The notes: generated by a model from the sequence alone, not told the origin. Numbered from the stretch's first letter, positions 1-8,292 are shown. The stretch is 11,716 nt of DNA from Gracilaria caudata (GCA_030374735.1 JASCIV010000623.1:3496-15211); one strand, 5' to 3'. Made by a program: numbers and translations.

Positions 1-338
1 GGGGGGGGGGAGGGGGTGCGGAGAAGCTCCGGGGCGCTCTTCTACGGCACACGATGCGCGCGGCGGGAGAGCGCGATGGGCGCGGCGACGCGCAGAGCCG
101 TTGAGCGTGTGCGCGCGCGCCGCGAAGCGAGCCGTTAGACACTGGGCCGTTATGCCACGCGCGTGGCGCGTGCCACTCGTCGGGGGCACGGTGTGCGCTG
201 TGGTACACGTGGATGACGTGGGAGCAAGGGAGCCGCTCGCAGCATTTCGCCGATGGACGGCGACGGCAGGCAGTGCCATTGCGATAGGCGGCGAAGGCCG
301 AGTGGGGGCGGCGGAGCCGCAAGCGGCAGCGGGCGCGC
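1..338. other. GC-rich upstream region, no gene seen
   Basis: This stretch opens with a run of ten Gs, one A and five more Gs, and is very GC-rich throughout. Reading frames on both strands are open only because stop codons are rare at this composition, and their translations are Arg/Ala-rich low-complexity sequence without recognisable motifs. It probably holds the promoter and 5' leader of the plus-strand membrane protein starting at 339. I see no TATA box in it. Confidence 0.4.
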
Positions 339-1598
339 ATGGAAGAAGACGACGTCGACGCGCCGCGCGACGAGCCGTTCGCGCCGCGTGCGCTGCACGC
401 CGCGCTCACGCACGCCGCGTATGCCGCCGTTGCGCCGCTCTTGCCTGCGCTGCACGTGCACTCCGCGCTGCGCGCCGCGCTGGCGCTGTGGCTGTTCACT
501 GCCGCCGCGTTGCTGCCGGCCGTGGCGCCGCCGCTAGTGGCCGCCGTTGCGCCGCTAGCGCCGTTGCTGCTGGCCGCGGGCGCGCCAATTGAGCTGGCGC
601 TATTGATTTGCGGCGCAGCGGCTGTGGCGCAGCAGCGCGCGCTTGTGGCGCGCGCTGTGAGACGCGAAGCGTTGGCGATGAGGTTGGCCGTGCTGCACTC
701 GGCGATTGCTGCGGCGGCGGCGGTGGCGCCCGTCGTTGCCGCAGCACTGGTGGAGTGGCCGTGGGCGTTGTTTGGGGGGTTGGCAATCGTACAGACTGCG
801 ATGTTGCCCACCGCCGTGCGCTCCGCCAGGAAGGAGATGCGCGCTGAGGCGCGCCGAAGGCCGGTGCACGCGTCGCCGTTGCCGTTCCCATCGCTGAGAC
901 GCCACCCGCGATTGGTGCTGGTGTTGCTCACCATGTTCGCCTCCGCCGCCACTTCGTCGTTTCTGCGCCCGTTGCTGGCGCTGCATCTGGTGGATGTGCG
1001 CGTCGCCAGCTCGTACTTGCGACCGGCGCTGCTGTTTTCGCTGCACGCGGTGGCGGCGTTCCTTGCGGAGACGCTTGTGCCGCCGATGCTCAGTCACCAC
1101 ATTGGACTGCGAACTGCGGTCATTATTGGCGTGCTCACTTCGCTAGGGGGCTTCGCGTTGGTGCACCACACATTTCTTGTGACGGGCGTGTTCTTCATTG
1201 CGCTGGGCTCCTCTACGTCGCTCGTGCTCGCCGTGTCCGACCTGGCCGCCACAACCAATCAAACGCTCAGCTCCGTGTCTGATCCCATTGCCGTCATTGC
1301 GTCGCGCACCTTTTCGCTTGGCGAGGGCTTTGGCATCCTGCTGGCCGGCGCGCTTGCACAGCAGTTTAGCTTTTCGTTCGCTGTCACGGTGTGGTACAGA
1401 GTGTTGACAGTTGTGGCTGTTGCCGCCGTCGTGCCGCATTTGCTGGCGGCCTTCATTGCGTGTTGCAAGCCGTTTCGCTTTCTTGTTGCTACTAGCATGT
1501 CTTCCGCTGCAGTTGATGAAAGCACGCCCTTGTTGCCTACATCCACGCCTACGCAGAGCCGCGAGGTTACGCTCGATTCTAATTTTTCTCGTGTTTGA
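339..1598 (+). CDS. MFS-like multi-pass membrane transporter
   Basis: Predicted 419-residue integral membrane protein, probably a transporter of the major facilitator type; no substrate can be named. Visible architecture: an acidic N-terminus (MEEDDVDAPRDEP), then Ala/Leu/Val-rich hydrophobic segments to about residue 160, a basic cytoplasmic-type linker (about 161-191, many Arg/Lys) and a second set of hydrophobic segments (about 192-376). This two-bundle layout with a charged central loop is typical of MFS proteins, as is a length near 400-450. Residues around 249-262 (PPMLSHHIGLRTAV) sit where MFS motif A recurs in the second half, but the classic G-D-R-G-R residues are missing. The cytosolic-looking tail has E394-STP-LL399, which fits the [DE]xxxL[LI] sorting signal for lysosome/vacuole. 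The ATG at 339 has a weak context (C at -3, G at +4). GC content is extreme in the first 1.1 kb and falls toward the 3' end. It could be another polytopic family; membrane nature is safer than MFS membership. Confidence 0.72.
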   Translation: MEEDDVDAPRDEPFAPRALHAALTHAAYAAVAPLLPALHVHSALRAALALWLFTAAALLPAVAPPLVAAVAPLAPLLLAAGAPIELALLICGAAAVAQQRALVARAVRREALAMRLAVLHSAIAAAAAVAPVVAAALVEWPWALFGGLAIVQTAMLPTAVRSARKEMRAEARRRPVHASPLPFPSLRRHPRLVLVLLTMFASAATSSFLRPLLALHLVDVRVASSYLRPALLFSLHAVAAFLAETLVPPMLSHHIGLRTAVIIGVLTSLGGFALVHHTFLVTGVFFIALGSSTSLVLAVSDLAATTNQTLSSVSDPIAVIASRTFSLGEGFGILLAGALAQQFSFSFAVTVWYRVLTVVAVAAVVPHLLAAFIACCKPFRFLVATSMSSAAVDESTPLLPTSTPTQSREVTLDSNFSRV

Positions 1599-2212
1599 GC
1601 GCGCCTTTTCCGATCCGCCCTCCTTGAGTTTACATATCTTCACTAACTTCTTCAAATTGGTTCGTCCTTACTTGTTTTCATACTGCGCGCCAGTGTCTGT
1701 ACCTTTGTAACAAAGCCTGTCCTGGGTATTATGATCCGCACTGGTTCTACGAAGGTACGCACTTTGGATAGATACACGTTTTCGCTGTATATCATGTACA
1801 CATATCAGTGCAATTAAACTTACAAAGCTATCTGTAGATTACGGCAACTACCACAGCATCATCAGTTTGCTTTTGAAGACTTGATACGTTACAATCTAAA
1901 CACCTCCTTCGCCACCGCGTATGGCGATTGCACTCCCACAATCCCTCGGATTTATGATTCCCACAGCGACAGGTGCTGAAAAGATCAGCGCCGAAGCTTT
2001 GAACAGCCTATCTAACACGACCAACATTACCAAAAACCCCTCCCCAAACCAGATACGGGGTAGGGCTTATCCATGACGCGAGAGGTCGCTCCAGGTTCAA
2101 ATATGCTCATAATGCGGTACTGTACATGTTGTCTCCCTCAAACAAATCTTAAGTAATGTTAAACGGCGGTTCAACTGGAGAGCGTGAAACACTTATTGAG
2201 TGCGACAAGCTG
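1599..2212. other. Spacer between convergent genes
   Basis: This is the shared 3' flank of the plus-strand transporter and the minus-strand Mediator-like gene, so both transcripts should terminate here. It is more AT-rich than the neighbouring coding DNA. There is no clear AATAAA signal close to either stop. A short GGTTCAAAT motif near 2093 resembles a tRNA B box but has no matching acceptor stem. No gene is supported. Confidence 0.5.
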
Positions 2213-3277
2213 TCAAGTTCGCTGTCGTTGAGCTGCCATCCTCGCATCCTGTCTCGCCACCTGCGCCGCATGAGCAGCCGCAGAGATATGACTTCTCCCT
2301 TGTTGCGCGCTGTGCGACGGACGCGTATTTTGCTGCGTGGAACTGCCCCTCATTGGAATGGTACCCCTGGTAAATCTAGCTGGCCCCGAACCATCAAACG
2401 GATGTACACATGGCGGCAGAAAGATACCTCTGGAAGCATCAAACGCAAGTCGTCTGTCATCGCATTTTGCGCTAAAGATGTTGTCGTGCTTCACCAGCCA
2501 TAGAATCAGCTCGATAAACGCGTCTTCGCCAGTGTCCTCGCGAGCCATGAAGTAGCGAATGGCCGCTTGTGCACGCTCTGTCATCACGTTGAACACCGCA
2601 TGCACGCTTCGGGACCATCTTCCAGCGCCAGCCTCATCGGTGCTAAAGCACGCAATATGTTCCGGTACAACGTACGCAGCGGGCTTACCATCCGCCTTGG
2701 GTTTTGCTTCGCTTGGTGGTGACACCTCCTTGAACCATATATAGGCGCTGAAAACGTTGCGCCAGTCGAACATAACGCCGCCGGTCTTGAGCATGACCAG
2801 ATTGGCCGACGTCATCTGCGATGCGCTTTTGAACAACGCCGGCAATTCCTCCTCTCTGATCGGCGAAGCAGGTTCCTTCCCCGCCAATGTAAGATATCGC
2901 GGACGCGCCGTCTTCCGCCTCACGGATCGCGCGTCGCTCAAATCCGGGTCCGCAGCGCTGAGCACGGACAGAGCGCGCTTGGCGCGTTTGGACGCGGGCA
3001 CAGGCACGGTGATACGCGACACGATTCTTCCAGCCAGTCGGAGACGCTGCACCTTTGCGTCCGCTTTCTCCAACACAGCCTCGTTGTTCTTGATGTGGTT
3101 GACCAGGTCGCGCGCGGCGTTGCGAGTGCCGGCAGTGGCGTTCGCGGACAGGATGTGAGAAAGCTGCGCCTTGAAGAGGGTGATTTCTTGGCGCACTTTG
3201 TCAATGCTGGCGACGACACGCGCGTAGTTGCTGTTGCTGCTGGACATTTTGTCGGCGTGGATGTGCGGAGTTGGCAT
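2213..3277 (-). CDS. Putative Mediator subunit 27 (Med27-like)
   Basis: Protein of 354 residues from the first ATG, or 344 from the second (3247-3245), which has the better context (AAAATGTCC, A at -3); I favour the second start. The N-terminal part (about 20-85) is helical and coiled-coil-like (IDKVRQEITLFKAQL, then KNNEAVLEKADAKVQRL). A basic, variable middle follows. The region 226-289 carries the pattern I associate with the Med27 C-terminal domain: HAVFNVMTERAQAAIRYF, then an FIELILWLVKHDNIF helix, then C272 and FLPP at 286-289. Med27 is a Mediator tail/upper-middle subunit that helps link activators to RNA polymerase II in the nucleus. Differences from the family: the second Cys expected a few residues after C272 is absent (CDDRR), and a Gln/Arg/Ala/Ser-rich tail of about 60 residues (295-354) extends past the usual end. 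Length without that tail is close to animal Med27 (about 310). The assignment rests on pattern memory, not a search. Confidence 0.55.
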   Translation of the reverse strand: MPTPHIHADKMSSSNSNYARVVASIDKVRQEITLFKAQLSHILSANATAGTRNAARDLVNHIKNNEAVLEKADAKVQRLRLAGRIVSRITVPVPASKRAKRALSVLSAADPDLSDARSVRRKTARPRYLTLAGKEPASPIREEELPALFKSASQMTSANLVMLKTGGVMFDWRNVFSAYIWFKEVSPPSEAKPKADGKPAAYVVPEHIACFSTDEAGAGRWSRSVHAVFNVMTERAQAAIRYFMAREDTGEDAFIELILWLVKHDNIFSAKCDDRRLAFDASRGIFLPPCVHPFDGSGPARFTRGTIPMRGSSTQQNTRPSHSAQQGRSHISAAAHAAQVARQDARMAAQRQRT

Positions 3278-3397
3278 TCAGCAGGGAGGGGAAGGTTTCT
3301 TGCGACTCTGCATTAGCTTTTGTGATGAGACGGAACCAGCGCCAATACAATTACGGAGGGCAAGGTTGCTGCAATCGTACTGTATCCATCAAAACAG

Positions 3398-3432
3398 TAC
3401 AAGGATATCTGTGATATTAAGATACCCTTGTA
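3398..3432. repeat. Short imperfect inverted repeat
   Basis: Arms TACAAGGATATC (3398-3409) and GATACCCTTGTA (3421-3432) pair at 11 of 12 positions around an 11-nt AT-rich loop. It lies about 120-150 bp upstream of the Med27-like start and overlaps the end of the small ORF at 3417-3791. It could be a transcript-end hairpin of that ORF or a protein-binding dyad. Confidence 0.4.
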
Positions 3433-3791
3433 ATTGTCCTTGCTTCGGTGTCTGACAAGATCAGACTCTTCGTGCTTTCGAGAGGTGATGACAGAGCGTG
3501 TGCAGTCCGGGGATGATAAATTCCAAAGCTGTCATCATAATCATCATGAACAAGGGTAAACGCTGCGACCTCCATGCTATCCCATGGCGGTGACTTCGTC
3601 TCACATTCGTCCAGGAACTCCCCCTTCTCCGACAGGATGTTATCGAGGAATTCCGCCCGCATTTGACTTTCTTCTTGCCAGAGCCTCTCGCTGTCTATGA
3701 CACTTATTCTTTGGGCAACAGCTCGTCTTATTTCTCCCAGAGTCCGTAGTGTCCTCTGATTCTCCACTCTCACATGGACCGCCTCATGCAT
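3417..3791 (-). CDS. Small unidentified acidic ORF
   Basis: From the first ATG this reads 124 residues; I do not recognise the family. The first 60 residues are highly charged and look helical or coiled-coil (VENQRTLRTLGEIRRAVAQR, then EESQMRAEFLDNILSEK). The middle is acidic (VHDDYDDSFG) and the tail is Ser/Thr-rich. There is no signal peptide or membrane segment. The frame stays open upstream of the ATG to a stop at 3884-3882, so the coding part could begin earlier or be the last exon of a spliced gene whose 5' exons lie in 3884-4100. It shares strand with the Med27-like gene 140 bp downstream. Amino-acid composition is more balanced than that of the spurious frames here, which is the main reason to list it. 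It may still be chance or a decayed gene. Confidence 0.3.
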   Translation of the reverse strand: MHEAVHVRVENQRTLRTLGEIRRAVAQRISVIDSERLWQEESQMRAEFLDNILSEKGEFLDECETKSPPWDSMEVAAFTLVHDDYDDSFGIYHPRTAHALSSPLESTKSLILSDTEARTITRVS

Positions 3792-3884
3792 TATACGTTC
3801 GGACTGCTTATAACTTCTTGTGAGCGGATCCCAGCACAACGAATTTCCAGAAACGTTTGCGTCCTCGCACAGTGGATACGCTCA

Positions 3885-4392
3885 GCCCGAACATCGCAAT
3901 GGAGCAGTTCGCGTCGGAAAATCCATTCAGCTCAATATCTTGCTTGCAGCAGGCAGCAGGCAGAATCAGGAAACCAACATGCATGTCCGAAGGCGCGTTT
4001 ACCCCAACGGCAAATTAACACGAAATGATAACCGACGTGGATCACAGCAAATCATTTCGGATGATCCCGCACTGTCCATGATCTTTAAGCCTAGAAGTGC
4101 ACTTGGTTTCTAATCAGGATTACCAGCACTCTCCGAGAGTTGATTTTGTTTCTCTCTGCCAAATGGACACCGACAAAAAGGCGAACAAGTGCACAAGAAG
4201 TAATAGTTGTCACGGTGTGCCGTTAATCTTTCACTGTCTGCAGTGCTCTGGCATCTGTCACACAAAGTAAATGATTTTGAAGAGAAACAAGAGTAATGAA
4301 TTGGAGTGCATTACGTGGTCCCTCACCAATAGCATTAGCGTTCTCGGAGAGTGGGCTTGGACTCACGTTTCGCCAACTGCGTTCCGGAACAG
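3885..4392. other. Spacer with no clear gene
   Basis: Several short frames exist on both strands but none has a recognisable motif. An inverted pair CACTCTCCGAGA (4127-4138) and TCTCGGAGAGTG (4342-4353) brackets 203 bp just upstream of the TATA box at 4393. A palindromic GTTCCGGAAC sits at 4381-4390. These may be promoter elements, but nothing proves it. Confidence 0.3.
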
Positions 4393-4400
4393 TATAAAAG
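4393..4400 (+). promoter_or_regulatory. TATA box candidate
   Basis: TATAAAAG matches the eukaryotic TATA consensus and sits in GC-balanced DNA immediately after a GTTCCGGAAC palindrome. A start site about 30 bp downstream would fall in the pyrimidine-rich stretch near 4425-4470. Downstream lies an arrangement of donor- and acceptor-like sites (see 4607-4895), which together suggests a plus-strand transcription unit. Plain chance is possible for an 8-base match. Confidence 0.35.
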
Positions 4401-4606
4401 GAGCGAAGAGCATCAACCTGGAACTTTCTACCTCTCCAACCATCCATCTTTCCTATTCATCCTTTCTTTCATGTATGTGACTATCTCCACCACTTTCTTC
4501 GTGTCGGTCTTGTTTTTCTGAGCGTCTGACCATCCCTTGTTTTTATTATGTCCGTTTTCGTTCTTTGTTCAAATTATCTGCGTACAAAGTAACCTCTTTT
4601 ACTCAG

Positions 4607-4757
4607 ACGTGCGGGGCATTGGGAAGTTTTCTTCCACGGGGGCACGGGGGCCTTCTCTCCGGGGGAGCGGGACAGGGCATCAGGGGAGGAAGCTTTTGAC
4701 TAAGCGGATGCGAGGGGGGGAGGTCCTTCAATAATTGGTATTCAGCAATCTTTTTAG
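4607..4757 (+). other. Exon-like G-rich block A (possible ncRNA exon)
   Basis: The block is preceded by a pyrimidine-rich tract ending CTTTTACTCAG (acceptor-like, ends 4606) and followed by AG|GTAAGT (donor-like, GT at 4758), a full match to the consensus. All three plus frames hit a stop inside it, so if spliced it would be non-coding or untranslated. It carries four G-tracts in GGGGGAGCGGGACAGGG plus a following GGGG, with loops of 3, 3 and 5 (4661-4686), a quadruplex-type pattern. Its central part (about 4620-4690) is repeated in diverged form at 4934-5005. An upstream donor-like GTATGT lies at 4473. Function unknown. Confidence 0.3.
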
Positions 4758-4895
4758 GTAAGTTCCTACTTGATGCTTGTTTTCGCCATCTCCAACATCT
4801 TATTGTGACTGTATGGGAAGAGAGGCTAACCGTCGTTCATGTTTATTGTTTTGTTTCCTTTTTGTTTGCTTTTTTCAATGATATCTGTATTTCAG
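4758..4895 (+). other. Candidate 138-nt spliceosomal intron
   Basis: It starts GTAAGT, contains a long T-rich tract (about 4845-4876) and ends ATCTGTATTTCAG, which together fit a spliceosomal intron on the plus strand. It separates the two diverged G-rich blocks. No transcript evidence is available, so this is inferred from signals only. Confidence 0.3.
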
Positions 4896-5065
4896 AGGTG
4901 ATAGTGTGCGGGATCTTGAGAATGTTCCTCCATGAGGAAGTATCTCAGGGGGTGCACGGGGTGCCTTCCTTTCCGGGGATGGTGCAGGATATCGTGGGGA
5001 GCCAAAAGAGGCAGGCGGGAGGAGGGGGCGGCACCCCAGAAGTGGTGGAATCGGGCTCCTTTTGA
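4896..5065 (+). repeat. Exon-like G-rich block B, diverged copy of block A
   Basis: Positions 4934-5005 align with 4620-4690 in the same order: GGAAGT, then CT, GGGG, GCACGGGG, GCCTTC, TCCGGGG, CAGG, ATC, GGGGAG. The shared GTGCGGG just after each acceptor-like CAG extends the similarity upstream. One plus frame is open through the block and ends with a TGA at 5063-5065 (tail about EVVESGSF), but the paired block A has stops in all frames, so coding is doubtful. This looks like a tandem duplication of an exon-like unit with its preceding T-rich intron-like sequence. Confidence 0.4.
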
Positions 5066-5903
5066 ACAGGTTTAAAAGCCCCCACCCAGTTGGCTTCAGC
5101 CGTAACCTTCGTTTAAAAAAACGGGTCCCCTTCTTCCGCCCTGCCGTGGAGCATTGCATGATAGTTTTCACTATCTGATTGGGCCTATTAGTTTTCGTCC
5201 TCTAGTGTTCAAGTTCGAATGCATTTGAAGGAAGCGATAAAACTAAGTGCGTCTTTCTCTCTGTGGACAACATGCCGACAATTCCAATGCGTGGCGATGC
5301 TCGTATCTTCTTCTTCTTTATTTTGGACAAGAAGAAGAAGAAGAAGAAGATGCTCGTATCATTCTGAGCTGTCTTCTCTCTTTCTTGGTGATATGTGCAA
5401 CTGACAACCCTCGACAAACTTTGAGGAGGCAGTAGGCACATTCTTCTTGATGCGGTCCTCAGACGACACCTCAGAAGCTAATCTCCAATGTTGTCTAGCA
5501 TTCCACGGGCGGGACCAGCACAACACTCTCTTTCCTGACAAGTGTGTACCCAGCGGGTACATGGTGTATGCCCATCAAAACAAGGATGAGCTGCCTTACA
5601 GAACTATGTGGGGGTTCTTAGCAAACCCTGGTTCCAAGAAATGAGCGTACATGTCTTACAAATAAGAGGGAGCTTGCTGTGTGATCATAGAAACGCTGTC
5701 TTTAGGAGCTCAACGCAACGAACGTACTTCGATAACAGCACAAGGGTTTACCATCGAGGTTTCATTCATCAGTATGCCGCTCACTATCTAATCGGGGAGT
5801 GCGATAAATTAGCCTCTACTTAACACGTAGAGACCAACGCAAAGCGTTAAGTTACAGTTTCCACGCTTCTCTACAACATAGATCTAAAAATAAGTCTAAG
5901 CAT
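5066..5903. other. Spacer with weak ORFs
   Basis: The region is mixed in composition. A plus frame open from the stop just before 5405 to 5644 (first ATG 5450) encodes about 64 residues including FHGRDQHNTLFPDKCVPSGY. I do not recognise it and list it only as a possible fragment. The end of this region is the 3' flank of the AIP1 gene. A small foldback between direct repeats lies at 5296-5360. Nothing else is supported. Confidence 0.35.
5296..5360. repeat. TTC/GAA foldback bracketed by 12-bp direct repeats
   Basis: GATGCTCGTATC occurs exactly at 5296-5307 and again at 5349-5360. Between them are 41 bases that begin with repeated TTC and end with six GAA units, so the two ends are reverse complements around TTTATTTTGG. 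It resembles a tiny foldback insertion with a target duplication, or a local template-switch product. It is not long enough for a normal transposon. Confidence 0.6.
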
Positions 5904-7724
5904 CTACATGTTCCAAGTTCGGACGCAAGAGTCACCGCCAGACGTGACGATACAATTCTCCGACAAAAAGGCAATGCCAGTTACCCCACTACGATGAGCA
6001 GTCTTCAGTTTCAACGGCTCATCTTCGGAATTCACTGGCCAAACTGCCACCGAACCGTCCAAACCACCCGAAGCCACCATGCTCCCATCAAGTGAGAAGG
6101 CGACGGCATCCACTCTAGCAGTGTGAACCAAACCACCACCGGTGACGGTCTGTCTGGTCGTTGCATTGTACAACCTCACCCTTCTTGACTTCTCACCCAC
6201 AGCTACACACTCACCATCCGGAGAGAAGGCAACCTTGTTCGGCGCAGACGGCATCCTCAAGCGGTCGCCAGCCTCTGTGAACTTGGAACCACTGACAGTG
6301 TAGAATCTCAACTCACCAGATCCGCCAGACATTTCAAAGCCAACTGCAATCAATCCATCGTTGTTCACAGCCACAGCCGTTCCAGTCTCGCCATTGCCGA
6401 ACTTAAGCTCAGCCTCAACTGCATTGGCGTCGCTGTTAATAGAGACCAAGCGGGTCTCATTCACCATAATCGCCGAATAAGAAGAAGTTTGGCTCAGGGG
6501 GACAGTGATGTCAACACCCCCACCCTTCACCACAACAGGCTTGGCGTATTTGAGAGTGCTTCGGGGCGTAATGAAAACCTTTCCGTCCAATCCCACATTG
6601 GCAACGATATCTTCGTTAGCGGCAATGGCACACACGGACGAGGCTGGTCCCTTGCCAGTGAAATTTAGATCGGCACTTCCCACGTCCATTTCCCATGCCA
6701 CCATAAGGCCGGAGTAGTCTGCAGTGTACAGCATGTCACCCACAGCAGCCAGTCCGATGATCTGTTTGCAATGTCCACGGAATATTCTGGTGACAGAGTC
6801 TTGACCTGCTGCCACAACATTGATCTGTGGCTTCAAGCTGACCGAGATGGTCTCACCTCCTTTCTTCGAATATGCACAACCAACTTGCATATCCATAACC
6901 TCCTTGCCGTACGCAATGGTGCGCAGGCATTTGCCATCCGGAATAGACCAGAACTTGTTGGTCTTGTCGTTTGAACTGGTCATGAGGTTGTTGTCATCGA
7001 ACCAAACCAAACCAGTAACACTCGCAGCATGTTCCGCAATTGTGCAGATAACCTCTTTCGTTTCAACTTCAATGACGCTACAAGTGCGGTCCGTACTAGC
7101 GATGGCCAAAAACTTGCCATTCGGTGAAAAGCGAACGTCGTTAATGAAACCGTTGTGATGCTTGAAGAAGGTAGGAATATCGATTTCGCGCACGGGGGGT
7201 CCCTTGAAGAGGCCTACAGTCATGTCCTCACTGCCGGTAGCAACATACCCTTTGATAACATCGCATGAAAGGCCGTTCTTCGTGTGTCCACCGCACACAC
7301 CAGCAGAACCTCCGGAGGGTATTTTGATAACCTTCCCGATGGCACCGCGACTCTCGCCCGCAAGCACCATGTACTTGCCGTCAGGAGAGAAAGAAAGATC
7401 GCGAACCTTGCCGTTATACACCTGCATTTCAAGCTTCTGAATGGCAGTTTCGGCATTCCAAACGCGTACAAAACCATTTTCATCGGCAGAAGCGATTTGC
7501 TTGCCGTCCGGGGAGAAGCGAGCGCATGTGACGGGGGCGGAGTGTTGAGAGAAAACGCGGGCGCTCAGAGGATCATGAACGCTGCGAACAACCGCAACTC
7601 GTCCCGAAGCATAGGTGATGAGCGAGGTCTCTCCGGTGGGATCAGCGCTGATGTGAGAAGCTTCGCCACGCACGGTGTTGGGCACACCCGCGTATAGCTG
7701 CTTGAGGGTGAGTGTGTTGGCCAT
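5904..7724 (-). CDS. AIP1: Actin-interacting protein 1 (AIP1/WDR1), WD40 repeats
   Basis: Complete 606-residue WD40 protein, the family's usual length (about 600-615). AIP1 binds cofilin-decorated actin filaments, promotes their disassembly and caps barbed ends in the cytosol. Many blade signatures are visible: HSAPVTCARFSPDGKQIASA with VRVWN at 86-90, VRDLSFSPDGKYM at 107-119, HHNGFINDVRFSPNGKFLA at 189-207, HAASVTGLVW at 232-241 with NKFW at 256-259, and then a second set: FRGHCKQIIGLA (315-326), LMVAWEMD (340-347), NKVAFSPDGECVAVG (496-510), HTARVDAVAFSLDGSMVASG (534-553) and AHRSGVTGIAF (576-586), ending SCVRTWNM. The His-anchored blade openings and the two blocks of blades with this C-terminal order are typical of AIP1, which folds as two seven-bladed propellers. 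I chose the ATG at 7724 (AACATGGCC, A at -3), giving MANTLTLKQLY. The frame stays open 59 codons upstream but has no ATG there, so that part is 5' leader. The gene has no intron. Confidence 0.93.
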   Translation of the reverse strand: MANTLTLKQLYAGVPNTVRGEASHISADPTGETSLITYASGRVAVVRSVHDPLSARVFSQHSAPVTCARFSPDGKQIASADENGFVRVWNAETAIQKLEMQVYNGKVRDLSFSPDGKYMVLAGESRGAIGKVIKIPSGGSAGVCGGHTKNGLSCDVIKGYVATGSEDMTVGLFKGPPVREIDIPTFFKHHNGFINDVRFSPNGKFLAIASTDRTCSVIEVETKEVICTIAEHAASVTGLVWFDDNNLMTSSNDKTNKFWSIPDGKCLRTIAYGKEVMDMQVGCAYSKKGGETISVSLKPQINVVAAGQDSVTRIFRGHCKQIIGLAAVGDMLYTADYSGLMVAWEMDVGSADLNFTGKGPASSVCAIAANEDIVANVGLDGKVFITPRSTLKYAKPVVVKGGGVDITVPLSQTSSYSAIMVNETRLVSINSDANAVEAELKFGNGETGTAVAVNNDGLIAVGFEMSGGSGELRFYTVSGSKFTEAGDRLRMPSAPNKVAFSPDGECVAVGEKSRRVRLYNATTRQTVTGGGLVHTARVDAVAFSLDGSMVASGGLDGSVAVWPVNSEDEPLKLKTAHRSGVTGIAFLSENCIVTSGGDSCVRTWNM

Positions 7725-8292
7725 GTTCGAGCGACAAAATGAGCTACTCAAGCGCGAAACAAAATCGGTTGGGAACCAGAATAGAGCGGAAAGAGGGTTG
7801 TACTCTACGAGCGCGCTGCTGAAGTAGCTAGTCGGACGGGGTCTCCGAAGAGTGGAGAGAAAGGGCTTGTGGCTGAGTGGTGTTCGACGCTTCAAAAACA
7901 ATGAAATGAGCGGGAAGCGACGTTGACGGTGCTGCAGGGCAAGTTGATCGACGCTGACACCAATTCAACTTTCAAAAGCGAGGCGTTTTGCCACGTGTCT
8001 CGTTTTGCTGGCGCATCGCACATTGCTGGAACGCTATGGTTGGTCACATGCAAACGGTCGACGTGCTCCCTCACCACTCGCGAGCCGCTTACCGTTCGGA
8101 CCTTGCGTCACTGGCAGCTATCTCTTTACTGCGTCCCTGTCGCTCCCCCTTCGACGAGAACGGTAGGCTAGTCCACAGCGCGACGGAAGCACATCTCCGT
8201 CGGAACCAAGCGCGCTTCATCCCTTACCTGGGGCCGGAGAGCGCCGCCACTGGAGTGCAACTGTGTTGCCCACGCAGTGTCAATAGAAGGCC
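7725..8292. other. AIP1 5' leader and upstream region
   Basis: On the minus strand this holds the leader and promoter of AIP1. No TATA box is visible; a pyrimidine-rich TTTCTCTCCACTCTTC near 7849-7864 could be an initiator region. Plus-strand frames of 80-100 codons exist (about 7923-8299) but start only at TTG, lack motifs and run into the repeat at 8293, so I do not call them genes. Confidence 0.4.

Noticed and set aside
101..1100. Long Arg/Ala-rich frames overlapping the transporter on both strands
   Set aside because: They are by-products of very high GC; their peptides are low-complexity, and the frame at 339-1598 alone has membrane-protein organisation.
2081..2110. Possible tRNA (B-box-like GGTTCAAAT)
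   Set aside because: No acceptor stem, A box at proper spacing or anticodon arm could be drawn around it.
3885..4110. Copia-type RNase H fragment on the minus strand (ELNGFSDAN)
   Set aside because: Only a few residues recall the motif and the following sequence does not match the family.
7725..7901. N-terminal extension of 59 codons on AIP1 that could be a targeting peptide
   Set aside because: It has no ATG (only TTG at its start), and AIP1 proteins begin near MANTL-type sequence; the extension is best read as 5' leader.
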